Assembly (NCBI GenBank): GCA_023014485.1
Contig: JAJOZX010001072.1
Coordinates: forward strand, 826,001 to 890,000
Direction of reading: 5' to 3'
DNA length: 64,000 bases
From: Bathynomus jamesi
Lineage: Eukaryota; Arthropoda; Malacostraca; Isopoda; Cirolanidae
In this document: piece after piece, positions 11,204-22,560 of the stretch
How positions within the stretch are numbered: position 1 is the stretch's first letter
Layout of the letters: the number at the start of each line of letters is the position of its first letter
Program-made: the position numbers and the translations under genes
The notes under the pieces: generated by a model
What the model saw: the letters and a program-made list of their open reading frames with translations, nothing else
Database searches by the model: none
What the model was told of the DNA's origin: nothing

Positions 11204-11482
11204 TAAAAGCGTTTTTTATTAATCTAGTTTGTACGTACTCATTCATGCACAGTGTAACTCACTACGTGATAAAAGAAATTGTATTTAAGGTTGCGTATTA
11301 TATAAACTAATTATATATTTATATGAATGACGATGAGGTACAGCACCACATCATCGACATCACGGATGATATATATATATAATAGTATGGCCTCCTTTAG
11401 CAAATAAATAGATTTAGCGTCAACTGCTTCATTTACCCTTTTATTTGATAGTCGTATATTCTCTCGTATATAACCATCAAAT
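11204..11482. other. intergenic, AT-rich
   Basis: No gene is seen. A TATA-like TATATAA lies near 11467-11473, only about 10 bases before the next ATG, so it is unlikely to be a normal core promoter for it. An earlier AT tract lies at 11369-11382. Confidence 0.4.
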
Positions 11483-11923
11483 ATGAATAATTCAGAAGTA
11501 TCGGAACAGATCCGTGTACCATCATCATTTAAATCCAGTTCATTGTCAGCACAAAGAAAAAATTGCCTAAAAAATCCTGAGACTAATCATAACATTGTTT
11601 GCACTGATAAAAGTGACTTTGGAAGTGATGATAGACGCAGCGTTGACAAAATTGCCGAAGAGTTAAAATTCGTGAACCAAAGATGGAATGATGAAATTGG
11701 AAACGTTTGGGTTGCACCAAACCCCCCAAAAGTAAAATTCTGTGACAACGTTCTAACTTACCCCGTTGCTGATTGCTGTAGAAGGGGACAATGGGAAGAG
11801 TGCGCTCGGGACAGATTACGATTTCAGAGACGAATTCAGGAAACTGAATCTATTTTAAAACCGGTATTAATTCGTGAACATAGGCTAAAAGTATTTAATA
11901 GAATGCACTCTTTAAAGTATTAG
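11483..11923 (+). CDS. PPP1R15/GADD34-like short protein (PP1 regulatory subunit, eIF2-alpha phosphatase type)
   Basis: The 146-aa frame starts at ATG 11483 and is intact. Residues 83-86 are KVKF, a PP1-docking RVxF motif. Residues 104-118 (WEECARDRLRFQRRI) match the conserved PPP1R15 C-terminal helix that, with actin, recruits eIF2-alpha to PP1. Family knowledge: PPP1R15 proteins direct PP1 to dephosphorylate eIF2-alpha and end stress-induced translational arrest; some DNA viruses carry short versions. The distance from RVxF to the Trp helix is shorter than in mammalian PPP1R15, and the long N-terminal region is absent. The gene follows the IER-like gene on the same strand inside the inverted structure. 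It may be a captured host gene or a compact arthropod paralogue. I am confident in the motif, less so in the function. Confidence 0.78.
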   Translation: MNNSEVSEQIRVPSSFKSSSLSAQRKNCLKNPETNHNIVCTDKSDFGSDDRRSVDKIAEELKFVNQRWNDEIGNVWVAPNPPKVKFCDNVLTYPVADCCRRGQWEECARDRLRFQRRIQETESILKPVLIREHRLKVFNRMHSLKY

Positions 11924-12329
11924 GTTACTGTTGTTTGTGATCACCAAATCTATGCATTTGTTTTTTCTTGTGTTTTCTGTTATTTCTTGTGTTAACATAA
12001 TTTCAATTGTTAACTTATTTATCACACGTATTTGTAAATATATATATACTTTGAATATAATCAGTGATGTGTATATTGTTAACTTATTTATTACAAGTAA
12101 TTGTAAATATATATAACTTGAATATTTCGTTTATTAAATAAATCATATTTCAATTAGCGTTTCGCTTTCTCCTTTGTGTGTGTGTGTGTGCGCACAGGTG
12201 AAAGTTCTAAGCTCCGTCCCACTGGAAGACCAGCAACGTGAGTCATGCTACTACCTGGGAATCCCTGCGTGGTCAGTTGATTGTAGTAAGCCCTTGAGCT
12301 CAGACGTGTATTCACCCGCGTAGAAGAAA
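11924..12329. promoter_or_regulatory. spacer with (GT)n and an arm-like block upstream of the next gene
   Basis: After AT-rich sequence and a GT run (about 12173-12192), bases 12235-12329 resemble 28430-28535 of the right arm (and the mirror in the left arm): both contain 'gctactacctggg', then 'cagttga', then 'gtgtattc' and 'gcgtagaagaa' in the same order. In the core the block ends exactly at the ATG at 12330. It may be a duplicated promoter or leader; no activity can be shown from sequence. Confidence 0.45.
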
Positions 12330-12919
12330 ATGGCTACCTTTAATATTGCTTGTTCAACGTTTATGAAATGGTATTCAGCAAAGTGTCAGGATGTGGTGGA
12401 TACCGAAAAACTTCCTATTCCCCCACCTTTGCCTCTTTTAAATCCGCATTGGATCGTGCGAAGGAGCAAGATGTACAAATACTCTATGGTTATTCTGGTG
12501 AGAGCGTTGTAGGCTTTCGTTGCACAGACGATCTATTGAAGTATGCTGTAGAGCTAAGCTTTATAAAGTCTCACATATACCGTGAAGTAAAAGAAACAAC
12601 GCGTGCAGAAGAGAAGCAGCAGATATGGATAGTGAGTCTTGTGGATGAGTTGTGTGACAAGCGGTATTATATCATGTTACACCATACCGAGCACTCGTAC
12701 ACTTCGGTTGAAAATGTAAATGTCGTCATCATGGACAATCTTAAGTATTTTTATCACTATATTAATGTATATCATGATGAGGTTCGTAGTGAGGTTGTGG
12801 CTAGTGCCCTGCGTGAGTTTTTAGCAGACTTTAGAGACGAGTATCGTCTGTCAAATAAAAAGGAAAAATATGGTCATATGTTCCTCTCAAATAGTGTACC
12901 GGAGTGTGAAGACGTTTAG
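12330..12919 (+). CDS. unrecognised protein, probably one frameshift near its N-terminus
   Basis: I do not recognise this family. The long frame is open from about 12350 to a TAG at 12917-12919, with an internal ATG at 12368. The ATG at 12330, right after the arm-like leader, opens a different frame that reads sensibly (MATFNIACSTFMKWYSAKCQ) as far as a C-rich run at about 12418-12426. A one-base slip there would join it to the long frame. The product would be about 190 residues, soluble and without a signal peptide or membrane segment, with acidic and aromatic-rich helical stretches (for example YYIMLHHTEHSY, then NLKYFYHYINVYHDEV) and a charged C-terminus. It lies between the PPP1R15-like gene and another small unknown gene on the same strand. 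Confidence 0.5.
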
Positions 12920-13096
12920 TTTGTGGAAATGGTGGGTGGTAAAACAATAAAACCGTTATAAAATGTGCCTAGTTCATGAAATTTACCCTGACGGGAACTG
13001 TCTGGTGCGTATTCAGGGAGTGTTAAAACATTAAAACCGAGATTTATATAACGAGCAGTAGTCGTAACGATTTAGAAGATTATTTCAATTGCCGCT

Positions 13097-13351
13097 ATGT
13101 TGAGTGAAGATGAGTTCACGATTGAAAAGCTCGGGTCGGTAGAAAAAACCCTCGATTGGAAAGGCGTGTTTTATAAACTTGTGTTTAATAATGTGGCTAA
13201 CGATGAACTCTCTGTGCGTGCTTTTGATTGTATTCTAGACGTATTTACAGATAACTTACCAACCGGTTGTAAAGTGGGAACAAAAAAGAGTACTGAACGA
13301 TATGAAAGCCCTTCATATCGAGTACAGGTTTCCCTATACTTTAAGCGGTGA
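13097..13351 (+). CDS. unrecognised small protein (84 aa)
   Basis: The ATG at 13097 opens 84 codons to a stop at 13349-13351. The sequence is non-repetitive and of mixed composition (starts MLSEDEFTIEKLGSVEKTLD, ends YRVQVSLYFKR), unlike the low-complexity frames around it, which supports real coding. There is no signal peptide or membrane helix and no motif I can name. It is the last gene of the core. Base composition of the frame is less AT-rich than the flanking sequence. Confidence 0.45.
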   Translation: MLSEDEFTIEKLGSVEKTLDWKGVFYKLVFNNVANDELSVRAFDCILDVFTDNLPTGCKVGTKKSTERYESPSYRVQVSLYFKR

Positions 13352-13685
13352 AATATTATTAAATCGCGTATACTGCGTAATGCAGAGCAATAATAATGTA
13401 ATTGTAGACTCGGTTAAGTGCGAGTTTAGTATTTTGAAAAAAAAGTGAAATGTATTTATATATTTAACATATTTGTGTGTGTGTGTGTGTGTTTGTGTTT
13501 ATATTTCTGTTATATTGATGGCTATACGATTTCTTATTTTGCGCGGTAGAAGATAAAGTGTATGTATTTATTTATTTAGTTGTGTGTATATATTTCTACA
13601 ATGTTGATGGTTATATTATTTCTTATTTCTTAGTTTTGATCATTCCAATGTATATTTATTTTCTATATATCTCCATAATTGCGTG

Positions 13686-13716
<31 letters not shown>

Positions 13717-13720
13717 TATC

Positions 13721-13751
<31 letters not shown>

Positions 13752-13757
13752 TATATA
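13352..13757. repeat. AT-rich tail of the core with GT and (AT)n tracts
   Basis: A GT run at about 13473-13493 and several AT runs at 13686-13757 dominate. Bases 13636-13666 ('ttgatcattccaatgtatat' and onward) closely match 28117-28147 at the inner edge of the right arm. The LTR element was therefore inserted beside a degenerate copy of the arm end. Confidence 0.75.
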
Positions 13758-15708
13758 TGTTAACCCCCCCTTTATGGCCCTGAGTCGGTTCGGATTCGAC
13801 GGGGGGGTTCTGGTTAGGAGGCAAGCAACGGATGTTTCTTCTTTATACTTTTCTATAATTCTTTTCTCTCGCTTTATGGGGTCGACACTCTGTTAATTCT
13901 TTTCTTTCAATAATTCTCTGATCCTTTCTCTTATACTAAAATTATCGACTTTTCTTTTATAACTTGTCGACTTGACTGAGTTCCAGAAGAGAGCACGGCT
14001 CGAAGGAAAAAGATAAAAACTTCTTTTACTGTGGTTTACTTCTTAAAAATTACAGGTATTGCTCTGAATTTACAAGGGTAGAGGTTCGACCTCTTTCGAC
14101 CATGGCTCAGGCCGGAATCTAAAAATATTAAGGAGGCAAGGGGCCTCTGCCCCCTCCTAATGAGGTGCTAATATGAAGTCTAATGGAGAAGAGCCTTAAA
14201 TGAAGTGGTAATCTGAAGTGGTGTATTTTTACAAATATACGTATAATATAACTTAAATGTTGGGGGGAGAACAGTTGAAGGTTAAATTTCCCCCCTTTTT
14301 AAACACATGATCAGATGTTTTAAAAGATTGCAAATTTCAAATTAAAAAATAAAATAACGAAAACTAATTTGTATTTTTTCGCCGAGTCTTCATTTATGAA
14401 GGCGATATCATTTCGTAATAGTACATAAGTACAATTTTGAGTACATGACTGAGTACGTATTAATTTTGGTTCATTACAATTACGATTACAATTACCAATT
14501 AATTCATATTCACTTGTTGTTTAATTACACTTCCATTTTAAAGTACATTCTTACATGATAAATTAAATCATTACATTTAATTACAGTTTCAATGAAGTAC
14601 ATTACAAGTTATTGCTAATTACAGTTTCATTAAAGTACATTACAGTTAATTACAATTAAACAGTTACTATAACTTTGTCTTGTTTTTAGAGTGTTTCATA
14701 TTAATAGACAATTAAGATGTTAGAAATATAATACAAAGTACATGGGCACATAACACACATGATATAACATAACGCATGATAATGTTATAAATTCGAATCA
14801 GAGCGAAAGGAGACTTTTTTTATCTTAGAAGCGTTCAATTCTGTCGGTCAGCGGAATTCGATCACTTAACCTCAGCATTTTTGAGTTCATCTCGGGAGGT
14901 CATATAATTAAAAATAAAAATGAAATAAATAATACGAGAACGTATTTTCGCGTTTTCGAACGAACCTAAAGTTTCGCGCCTCACAGATTGACACGAGTAA
15001 AAAATGAATATTTAATAAAATTTATATAGTTACAATGATCAAGGGAAATCAATGACGTAAAAAGAATACATGTACGTAATCATGATCGTCAATAGACAGG
15101 TACGACTGCACACAGTAGTGTACACATATCATTCGTCACACAATAGGTTGTGTGCGTAATATAGACACGAGTAAACAGAGACTGATAAGTTGATAGGGCA
15201 TAAATAGACAATAGGTAGATGAATGAATAAGTAATAAAATTAATAAAGGATAGCGGTCAAGAAAGAACATGAATGTAAGAATGAGTATGGTTCAATAATA
15301 ATGTTTATGCTACATAACATATAAATAATGACTTCTATAGAGTGTTTCGTCCTTAGCATGATGTTAAAGAATTTTCATACATTGGATACTAGATATATGA
15401 TGAAGGGAAAATGTGACGTCATAGTTATTGAATTTTTACGTATAGTACAAATCATTGTTAGGAAGATTTACAAGAACGAATTAGAGACAAAGAGTGGGAA
15501 ACGTAAAGAGAATAAAGTTATTTTGTGACGTCATAGTGTATAAGTCGTTATTAGAAAGATGAATTAGAAAAATACAGGAATGAATAAAGACGTACAAATC
15601 GAAATTCTATCCAAAACTCGCTTATGTGATTTTTGGTTTCTTATGTAAAAATGGACAATGAATTCATATAATGATGGTGTAGGAATTGTTCATTGTTCAC
15701 TTTTTACA
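13758..15708 (-). repeat. LTR 1 (3' LTR on the minus strand), 1951 bp
   Basis: It is bounded by TGTTAACCCCC on the left and CACTTTTTACA on the right in plus-strand reading, so it has the TG...CA ends of LTRs. It differs from LTR 2 and LTR 3 at several sites where those two agree (for example GGGGGGG instead of GGGAGGG near 13801, and CCAGAAG instead of CCTGAAG near 13983). It has no coding frame. Confidence 0.85.
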
Positions 15709-15723
15709 TTACTCTCCCCTTTT
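15709..15723 (-). other. polypurine tract of the LTR element (copy 1)
   Basis: On the minus strand the sequence reads AAAAGGGGAGAGTAA and lies directly before the LTR start TGTAAAAAG. The same tract precedes LTR 2 at 22561-22575 and is absent beside LTR 3, as expected for a 5' LTR. Confidence 0.75.
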
Positions 15724-18700
15724 AAAAATGATATTTATACAATAATTTAATAGGGTACCATTAATACAATACAAATGAGAAAATAACATCCTAACAGGGT
15801 ACCATTAATTACAATACAAATTTTATACAGAACGATTTCGCGTGGTCGAGTACAATGCAGAGTATCCAAATTTTTTAAAATGACACTTGCTTACAAAATA
15901 TAAAAAAATCAAAGATTAATACTTTAGTTTAGACAAACATTTAATAGGATTAATACATTAATTTAGACAACCAATTAAGTTAGACAAACAATGATATGGT
16001 TAAAATTTTTTACAAAATTTTTTTTTTTTCTGTGGGATAAATTATGTACATAATGAATAGGTAAAAGGGAAAAATGCAAACCGTACAATCTATAAACTAA
16101 TTTTTATTGACTAGTGTAGGTAAAAATAGAATTACGTAATGGATGATGTATAGACCTGTGGTCTAGTGTGTATTTATGTTTATTGGGTACAAAGTATGTA
16201 TTTTATAAGTTCGAGAGACAGATTAGCTGAGAGGATTGTTAAATTAACTGTATAAATGCATGAGTAAAAATTTATATATAGTAAGCAAAAATGATTAAGA
16301 TTAAATTACGCGCAATGAAATAGTTTATTGTGATATCCAATGATTTTAGCATGAGGTTTGTAGGTACAAATCGAATTACGTAGTGGATGATGTATAGACC
16401 TGTGGTCAAATGTGTATTTGTGTGTATTAGGTACAAATTGTAGTGGTTGGTGATACGTCCAAAAGGAGAAAGGGGATTTATAGTTGAATAGTTGAAGTTG
16501 TACGTCAGTGTGCATATGTATCTATAAATATTGGTAAGAAGCATCTGTAGATGAGTGAGTCGGTACAATAGTATGTAGAATATGAGAGTAATTTGTTCAT
16601 CCTGTGAAGAACTAGATCATTAGGGGTCATTGGTGGCTTAGGATTATATATATATATATTTACTTTAAGGAATAGATAAAACAACTTAATAAATGCATGA
16701 ACGAGAATTTATATATAGTGAGCAAAAATTATTAAGATTATAACGATGATGTTTGCATATAGACAAATACATCTGTTTTATTGTGTAGAAGTTTTATTAA
16801 AAATTAAATGACAAAAAACAAACAACTGAAATTTAGGGTATGTGCGGTCATACGGGTAAATTTCCCGATCGTACAGAGCAGGATAAATTAGGTACATGAT
16901 CGATTAATTGTTACGCTATTTCTGCCATCATATAATCAAAATAATTATAAAACTCGTTAAAAACTTTTGTAAAAACGGTTTTGTTACAATTAATGAATTA
17001 CATAACTATATATTTATATACATAACAATGCATGAAAAGAGAAAGACAAATCAGTGAATTTCCGTCTTACAAACAAAGAAAAGGTTAAACCAAAGACGCA
17101 ACCCGGTCAATTCAGGTTGAATTTAATTCTCTTTTACAACACAAAAAAATGTTGAATTAAATTCTTAAATTACATTTTTCTTAAATTAAATTCTCTTAAA
17201 TTACAAAGAAAAAGTTGAATTCAATTGACTGCATTGAAAACTTGGGACTTGAAAACTAACTTCTTTTCAAAACTAACTTTTTTTCAACTAACTTTTTCAA
17301 AATTAACTTTTTTCAAAACTAACTTTTTTTCAAAACTAACTTTTTCAAAACTAACTTTTTTCAAAACTAACTTTTTCAAAACTAGCTTCTGTAATCTCTG
17401 GGGCGGTTGTCCCTCTTGGATGCAACCTATTGACTTGACCTCTTATCAAGTATTTCTATAAATCTCTCTAACTTGGAATAAATCTCTCTAACTTCAAATA
17501 AAACTCTCTAACTTCAAATAAAACTCTCTGACTTCAAATAAAACTCTCTGACTTCAAATAAAACTCTCTGACTTCAAATAAAACTCTCTGACTTCGAATA
17601 TAACTCTGACTTCGAATATAACTCTGACTTCGAATATAACTCTGACTTCGAATATAACTCTGACTTCGAATATAACTCTGACTTGAACTCTATCAAGTAT
17701 TCTGAAACTGAAAATGAAACTTAACTGTCTAACTTGAACGCTTGTCAAGTGAAGATTAACTGAAAATGGAAAATGACTGCACTTGATCTTTATCAAGTGG
17801 AGACGATTAACCTCTGTTTTGGTTGACCCTCTTGGTGCAACCTTCTTACTTGAAAAACTGACTTCAAAGAATGACTTCAAAAATGACTTCAAAAAATTAT
17901 TTAAAAAAAATGACTTCAAAATTACTTCAAGTATCTTTATAAATCTCTGGGGTTTGGTTGTCCCTTTTGGTTACAACCAACCGAAACTGTCTGAAACTGA
18001 AAATGGAACTTGAAACTGCTTCAAGTAACTCTATAACTCTATAAACTCTCTAAACTCTCTCTCTTAATTTGCAAGTCAATTCAATTCAGTAATTGAAAAA
18101 AATTTGCAAACAAAAATATAAAATGTAAACAACATTTCACTCTAATGTACACGAAGGTACGATACTATTATGTTTGATACATAAAATAAAATTATTCTAT
18201 ACTGAATATAACTGAAAATAACTGAAAATAACTCTCTTGAAATTAACTCTCTTGAAATTAACTCTGTTACAATTAACTCTGTTACAATTAACTCTCTGTT
18301 ACAATTAACTCTCTGTTACAATTAACTCTCTGTTACAATTAACTCTGTTACAATTAACTTTTGTGACTTTTAACTTTTGTGAAAATTAGTTTCACTAAAA
18401 AAAAATGTATCACTGGTGTCTGAAATGTTCAGTGTTTCTTGTAAATTCTGACTTAATATTCATTATTAACTGTTAATAATAGTGACTTTTCAAATGTTTA
18501 TAAATTACTTAAAAAACAAAATGTACTTAACAAAATTTTCTATGGGAAAATCCTTGAGACGTGTCCTGAAGAACTTGGAGTCGTGACACACTGGTCAAGG
18601 GTGGATGTTACGAACTAGAAGTCGTGACACGCCGGTCAAATGGTTTTATCCTGATGCAGGGTAATTTCTATCTTGGCCAAAGAGTGGCCTCTTCTTAAAA

Positions 18701-19197
18701 TCATCTTCTTCTTAAAATAATCTTCTCATCCTGATGCAGGGTAATTTCTATCTTGGCCAAAGAGTGGCCTCTTAAAATAATCTTCTTAAAATCTTCTTTT
18801 TATCCTGATGCAGGGTAATTTCTATCTTGGCCAAAGAGTGGCCTCTTCTTAAAATCATCTTCTTCTTAAAATAATCTTCTCATCCTGATGCAGGGTAATT
18901 TCTATTCTTGGCCAAAGAGTGGCCACTTGTTAAAATAATCTTCTTAAAGTAATCTTCTCCTTCTTAAAATCTGTTAAGATCCTGGCATGGGTCTGGGGTG
19001 TCTCGTATAGACGAGGCGTTCTTGTTTAAGGGGCAAGGGGCCTCTGCCCCTCCCCGCAGCGAGGCTGCAGTCCAAAGAAGAGTCTCGTAATGAAGTTCTC
19101 TGATGAAGAAGAGCCTTAAATGAAGAAGTGCCTTCAAAGAGTGGCCACTTGTTAAAATAATCTTCTTAAAGTAATCTTCTTCTTAAAATCTGTTAAG

Positions 19198-19215
19198 ATC
19201 CTGGCAAGGTCGCCA
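19198..19215 (-). other. primer-binding site (copy 1)
   Basis: On the minus strand the LTR end GGTTAACA is followed by GC and then TGGCGACCTTGCCAGGAT. TGGCGACC is the start of arginine-tRNA-type primer sites in some gypsy-group elements; the exact tRNA cannot be fixed from this window. The same site follows LTR 3 at 26045-26062. Confidence 0.7.
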
Positions 19216-20903
19216 GCTGTTAACCCCCCCTTTATGGCCCTGAGTCGGTTCGGATTCGACGGGAGGGTTCTGGTTAGGAGGCAAGCAACGGATGTTTCTT
19301 CTTTATACTTTTCTATAATTCTTTTCTCTCGCTTTATGGGGTCGACACTCTGTTAATTCTTTTCTTTCAATAATTCTCTGATCCTTTCTCTTATACTAAA
19401 ATTATCGACTTTTCTTTTATAACTTGTCGACTTGACTGAGTTCCTGAAGAGAGCACGGCTCGAAGGAAAAAGATAAAAACTTCTTTTACTGTGGTTTACT
19501 TCTTAAAAATTACAGGTATTGCTCTGAATTTACAAGGGTAGAGGTTCGACCTCTTTCGACCATGGCTCAGGCCGGAATCTAAAAATATTAAGGAGGCAAG
19601 AGGCCTCTGCCCCCTCCTAATGAGGTGCTAATATGAAGTCTAATGGAGAAGAGCCTTAAATGAAGTGGTAATCTGAAGTGGTGTATTTTTACAAATATAC
19701 GTATAATATAACTTAAATGTTTGGGGGAGAACAGTTGAAGGTTAAATTTCCCCCCTTTTTAAACACATGATCAGATGTTTTAAAAGATTGCAAATTTCAA
19801 ATTAAAAAATAAAATAAAAACTAATTTGTATTTTTTCGCCGAGTCTTCATTTATGAAGGCGATATCATTTCGTAATAGCACATAAGTACAATTTTGAGTA
19901 CATGACTGAGTACGTATTAATTTTGGTTCATTACAATTACGATTACAATTACCAATTAATTCATATTCACTTGTTGTTTAATTACACTTCCATTTTAAAG
20001 TACATTCTTACATGATAAATTAAATCATTACATTTAATTACAGTTTCAATGAAGTACATTACAAGTTATTGTTAATTACAGTTTCATTAAAGTACATTAC
20101 AGTTAATTACAATTAAACAGTTACTATAACTTTGTCTTGTTTTTACAGTGTTTCATATTAATAGACAATTAAGATGTTAGAAATATAATACAAAGTACAT
20201 GGGCACATAACACACATGATATAACATAACGCATGATAATGTTATAAATTCGAATCAGAGCGAAAGGAGACTTTTTTTATCTTAGAAGCGTTCAATTCTG
20301 TCGGTCAGCGGAATTCGATCACTTAACCTCAGCATTTTTGAGTTCATCTCGGGAGGTCATATAATTAAAAATAAAAATGAAATAAATAATACGAGAACGT
20401 ATTTTCGCGTTTTCGAACGAACCTAAAGTTTCGCGCCTCACAGATTGACACAGTAAAAAATGAATATTTAATAAAATTTATATAGTTACAATGATCAAGG
20501 GAAATCAATGACGTAAAAAGAATACATGTACGTAATCATGATCGTCAATAGACAGGTACGACTGCACACAGTAGTGTACACATATCATTCGTCACACAAT
20601 AGGTTGTGTGCGTAATATAGACACGAGTAAACATAGACTGATAAGTTGATAGGGCATAAGTAGACAATAGGTAGATGAATGAATAAGTAATAAAATTAAT
20701 AAAGGATAGCGGTCAAGAAAGAACATGAATGTAAGAATGAATATGGTTCAATAATAATGTTTATGCTACATAACATATAAATAATGACTTCTATAGAGTG
20801 TTTCGTCCTTAGCATGATGTTAAAGAATTTTCATACATTGGATACTAGATATATGATGAAGGGAAAATGTGACGTCATAGTTATTGAATTTTTACGTATA
20901 GTA

Positions 20904-22297
20904 CAGTGCCCGCGAAAAGTATCCGATCACTCAAGAAAATACAATATTTTCCCTTGATATTCAGAGACACATAATTCACTTTCTATTTGTTCTAGCGACA
21001 TCTGGTAACTTTGAGGTTGCTCGCTGATATGAGAGCTATCCAACGCATTCTCAAATTAGTGTTCTGGTAGCCTTCGTTGCGGGTGGCTGTGTCTCAAAGT
21101 TGTCAGATTTCACTGTTTGTGTAAATTTATTGATATTTTGTTATTTTTTACAGAAAGTGGTGTAAATAAAATTTATATATAATGTGTGCTAAAAAACAAC
21201 TTAAGAGTGATTGTCGAGGTGCTATTGTTGCTTTGCATACATGTGGGAAATCACAGAGACAGATAGCTAAGGAATTAAACATATCCCAAGTACCGTTAAT
21301 TTATGGGTTTCACGGGCTAAGAACAATGCCGGCCTAACCACGCCAGTCCCTAAAAAACGATCTGGCAGACCGAGAAAAACAAATTCACGAACAGACAAAC
21401 TTATGAAACGTTTAGTATTGAAAAACCCAACAATAACTGCGAAAGAAATAAAATTTAATATGAATAATTTGTTATCTGGTGTTTCTGAACGAACTATCCA
21501 GGAGCGGCTCCAAAAAGAACTCGGATTACCATCTCGCCATGCTGCTAAGAAACCGTTCAGTAATGAAAAAATGCGTAAAAAACGTGTCGCATTTTGTAAA
21601 AAATATATTCATTGGACTGTTGATGACTGGAAGAAGGTTTTATTTAGTGATGAGTCGACATTTTTGACATTCAGAAGTTGTCCAAAAAAGGTTCGCCGGC
21701 CCATTGGCTCAAATAGGATGGACCCTAAATACACCCTAAAGACAATGAAATACCCTCCAAGTGTGATGGTTTGGGGTTGTTTCGGTTACTATGGGCGTGG
21801 AAACCTATATTTTCTTCCGAAGAACACAACTATGAATGGTGCACGGTATTTAGCAATGCTACAGGATAAACTTCCAATGGCAATGGCAATCCAAAGGACA
21901 AAAACATACATGCATGATGGTGCATCATGTCACAGGGCCAAAATAGTGACAAAATGGATTACTGACAATAAATTTGATATTTTGGATTGGCCTGGTAATA
22001 GTCCAGATCTCAATCCGATAGAAAATATGTGGCTAATAATAAAAAATAAGGTTGAATGCCACGACACTGGCTCAGTCGAAAAATTACAAGAAGCCATCAA
22101 AAAGGTATGGTGCAAGGAAATATCAGTGGAAGTTTGTCAAAACTTGATTAAATCCATGCCAAAACGTCTAGAACAAGTCATCCAAACCAAAGGACAGATG
22201 ACAAAATACTAATATAAGGTTAGTATACATTTAAACATTGTTTTTTATGTAAAAAATACAAATTTCCAGGGTGATCGGATACTTTTCGCGGGCACTG
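20904..22297 (+). mobile_element. Tc1-type (DD34E) transposon inside LTR 2
   Basis: Terminal inverted repeats begin CAGTGCCCGCGAAAAGTATC and end with its complement. TA duplicates flank them at 20902-20903 and 22298-22299; removing the element restores the sequence seen in LTR 1 (near 15443) and LTR 3. It is 1394 bp long and must be younger than the LTR tandem, because only LTR 2 carries it. Confidence 0.95.
21182..22212 (+). pseudogene. Tc1 transposase, one frameshift
   Basis: Tc1 transposases bind the terminal repeats through paired HTH domains and move DNA by a DDE-type cut-and-paste reaction. ATG 21182 starts an N-terminal HTH (SQRQIAKELNIS). A one-base loss near 21288-21292 shifts the frame, and the rest runs open from about 21290 through RSGRPRK (GRPR-like hook) to the stop at 22210-22212. 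Catalytic residues are in LFSDEST, in MHDGASCH and in NSPDLNPIENMW; the second Asp and the Glu are separated by 34 residues, hence DD34E. Apart from the single indel the gene looks complete and recent. Confidence 0.92.
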
Positions 22298-22560
22298 TAC
22301 AAATCATTGTTAGGAAGATTTACAAGAACGAATTAGAGACAAAGAGTGGGAAACGTAAAGAGAATAAAGTTATTTTGTGACGTCATAGTGTATAAGTCGT
22401 TATTAGAAAGATGAATTAGAAAAATACAGGAATGAATAAAGACGTACAAATCGAAATTCTATCCAAAACTCGCTTATGTGATTTTTGGTTTCTTATGTAA
22501 AAATGGACAATGAATTCATATAATGATGGTGTAGGAATTGTTCATTGTTCACTTTTTACA

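Larger units (their letters stand above)
15709..19217 (-). other. internal region 1 of the LTR element, non-coding and repeat-rich
   Basis: No retroviral-type protein is visible on either strand; open frames here (for example 17554-17919 and 17225-17461) are low-complexity. The region contains a duplicated block with 'atggatgatgtatagacctg' (16142 and 16385). It also holds tandem runs of 'caaaactaactttttt' (17260-17385), 'aataaaactctctgacttca' (about 17460-17590), an 18-bp unit 'gaatataactctgacttc' (17597-17685) and 'tctgttacaattaactc' (18260-18355). Finally there are four units with 'gatgcagggtaatttctatc' and 'ggccaaagagtggcc' (18650-18935). Confidence 0.8.
19218..22560 (-). repeat. LTR 2 (middle), interrupted by Tc1
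   Basis: Without the Tc1 insertion and its TA duplication it is about 1947 bp. It has a polypurine tract on one side and a primer-binding site on the other, so it serves as the 3' LTR of one unit and the 5' LTR of the next. It shares diagnostic variants with LTR 3. Confidence 0.85.

Noticed and set aside
10376..13757. Integrated nimavirus- or other large-DNA-virus fragment
   Set aside because: The compact four-gene layout and the PPP1R15-like gene raised the idea, but no viral core gene (polymerase, capsid, helicase) is visible; kept only as a hypothesis.
16272..16568. 98-codon frame repeated in both internal regions of the LTR element (also 23421-23125)
   Set aside because: AT-rich, made of duplicated phrases, no gag or pol motif; identical copies only reflect the tandem.
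17554..17919. Frames rich in Phe/Lys/Ser/Glu repeats (also 24405-24764, 17225-17461)
   Set aside because: Products of 18-20-bp tandem repeats, not genes.
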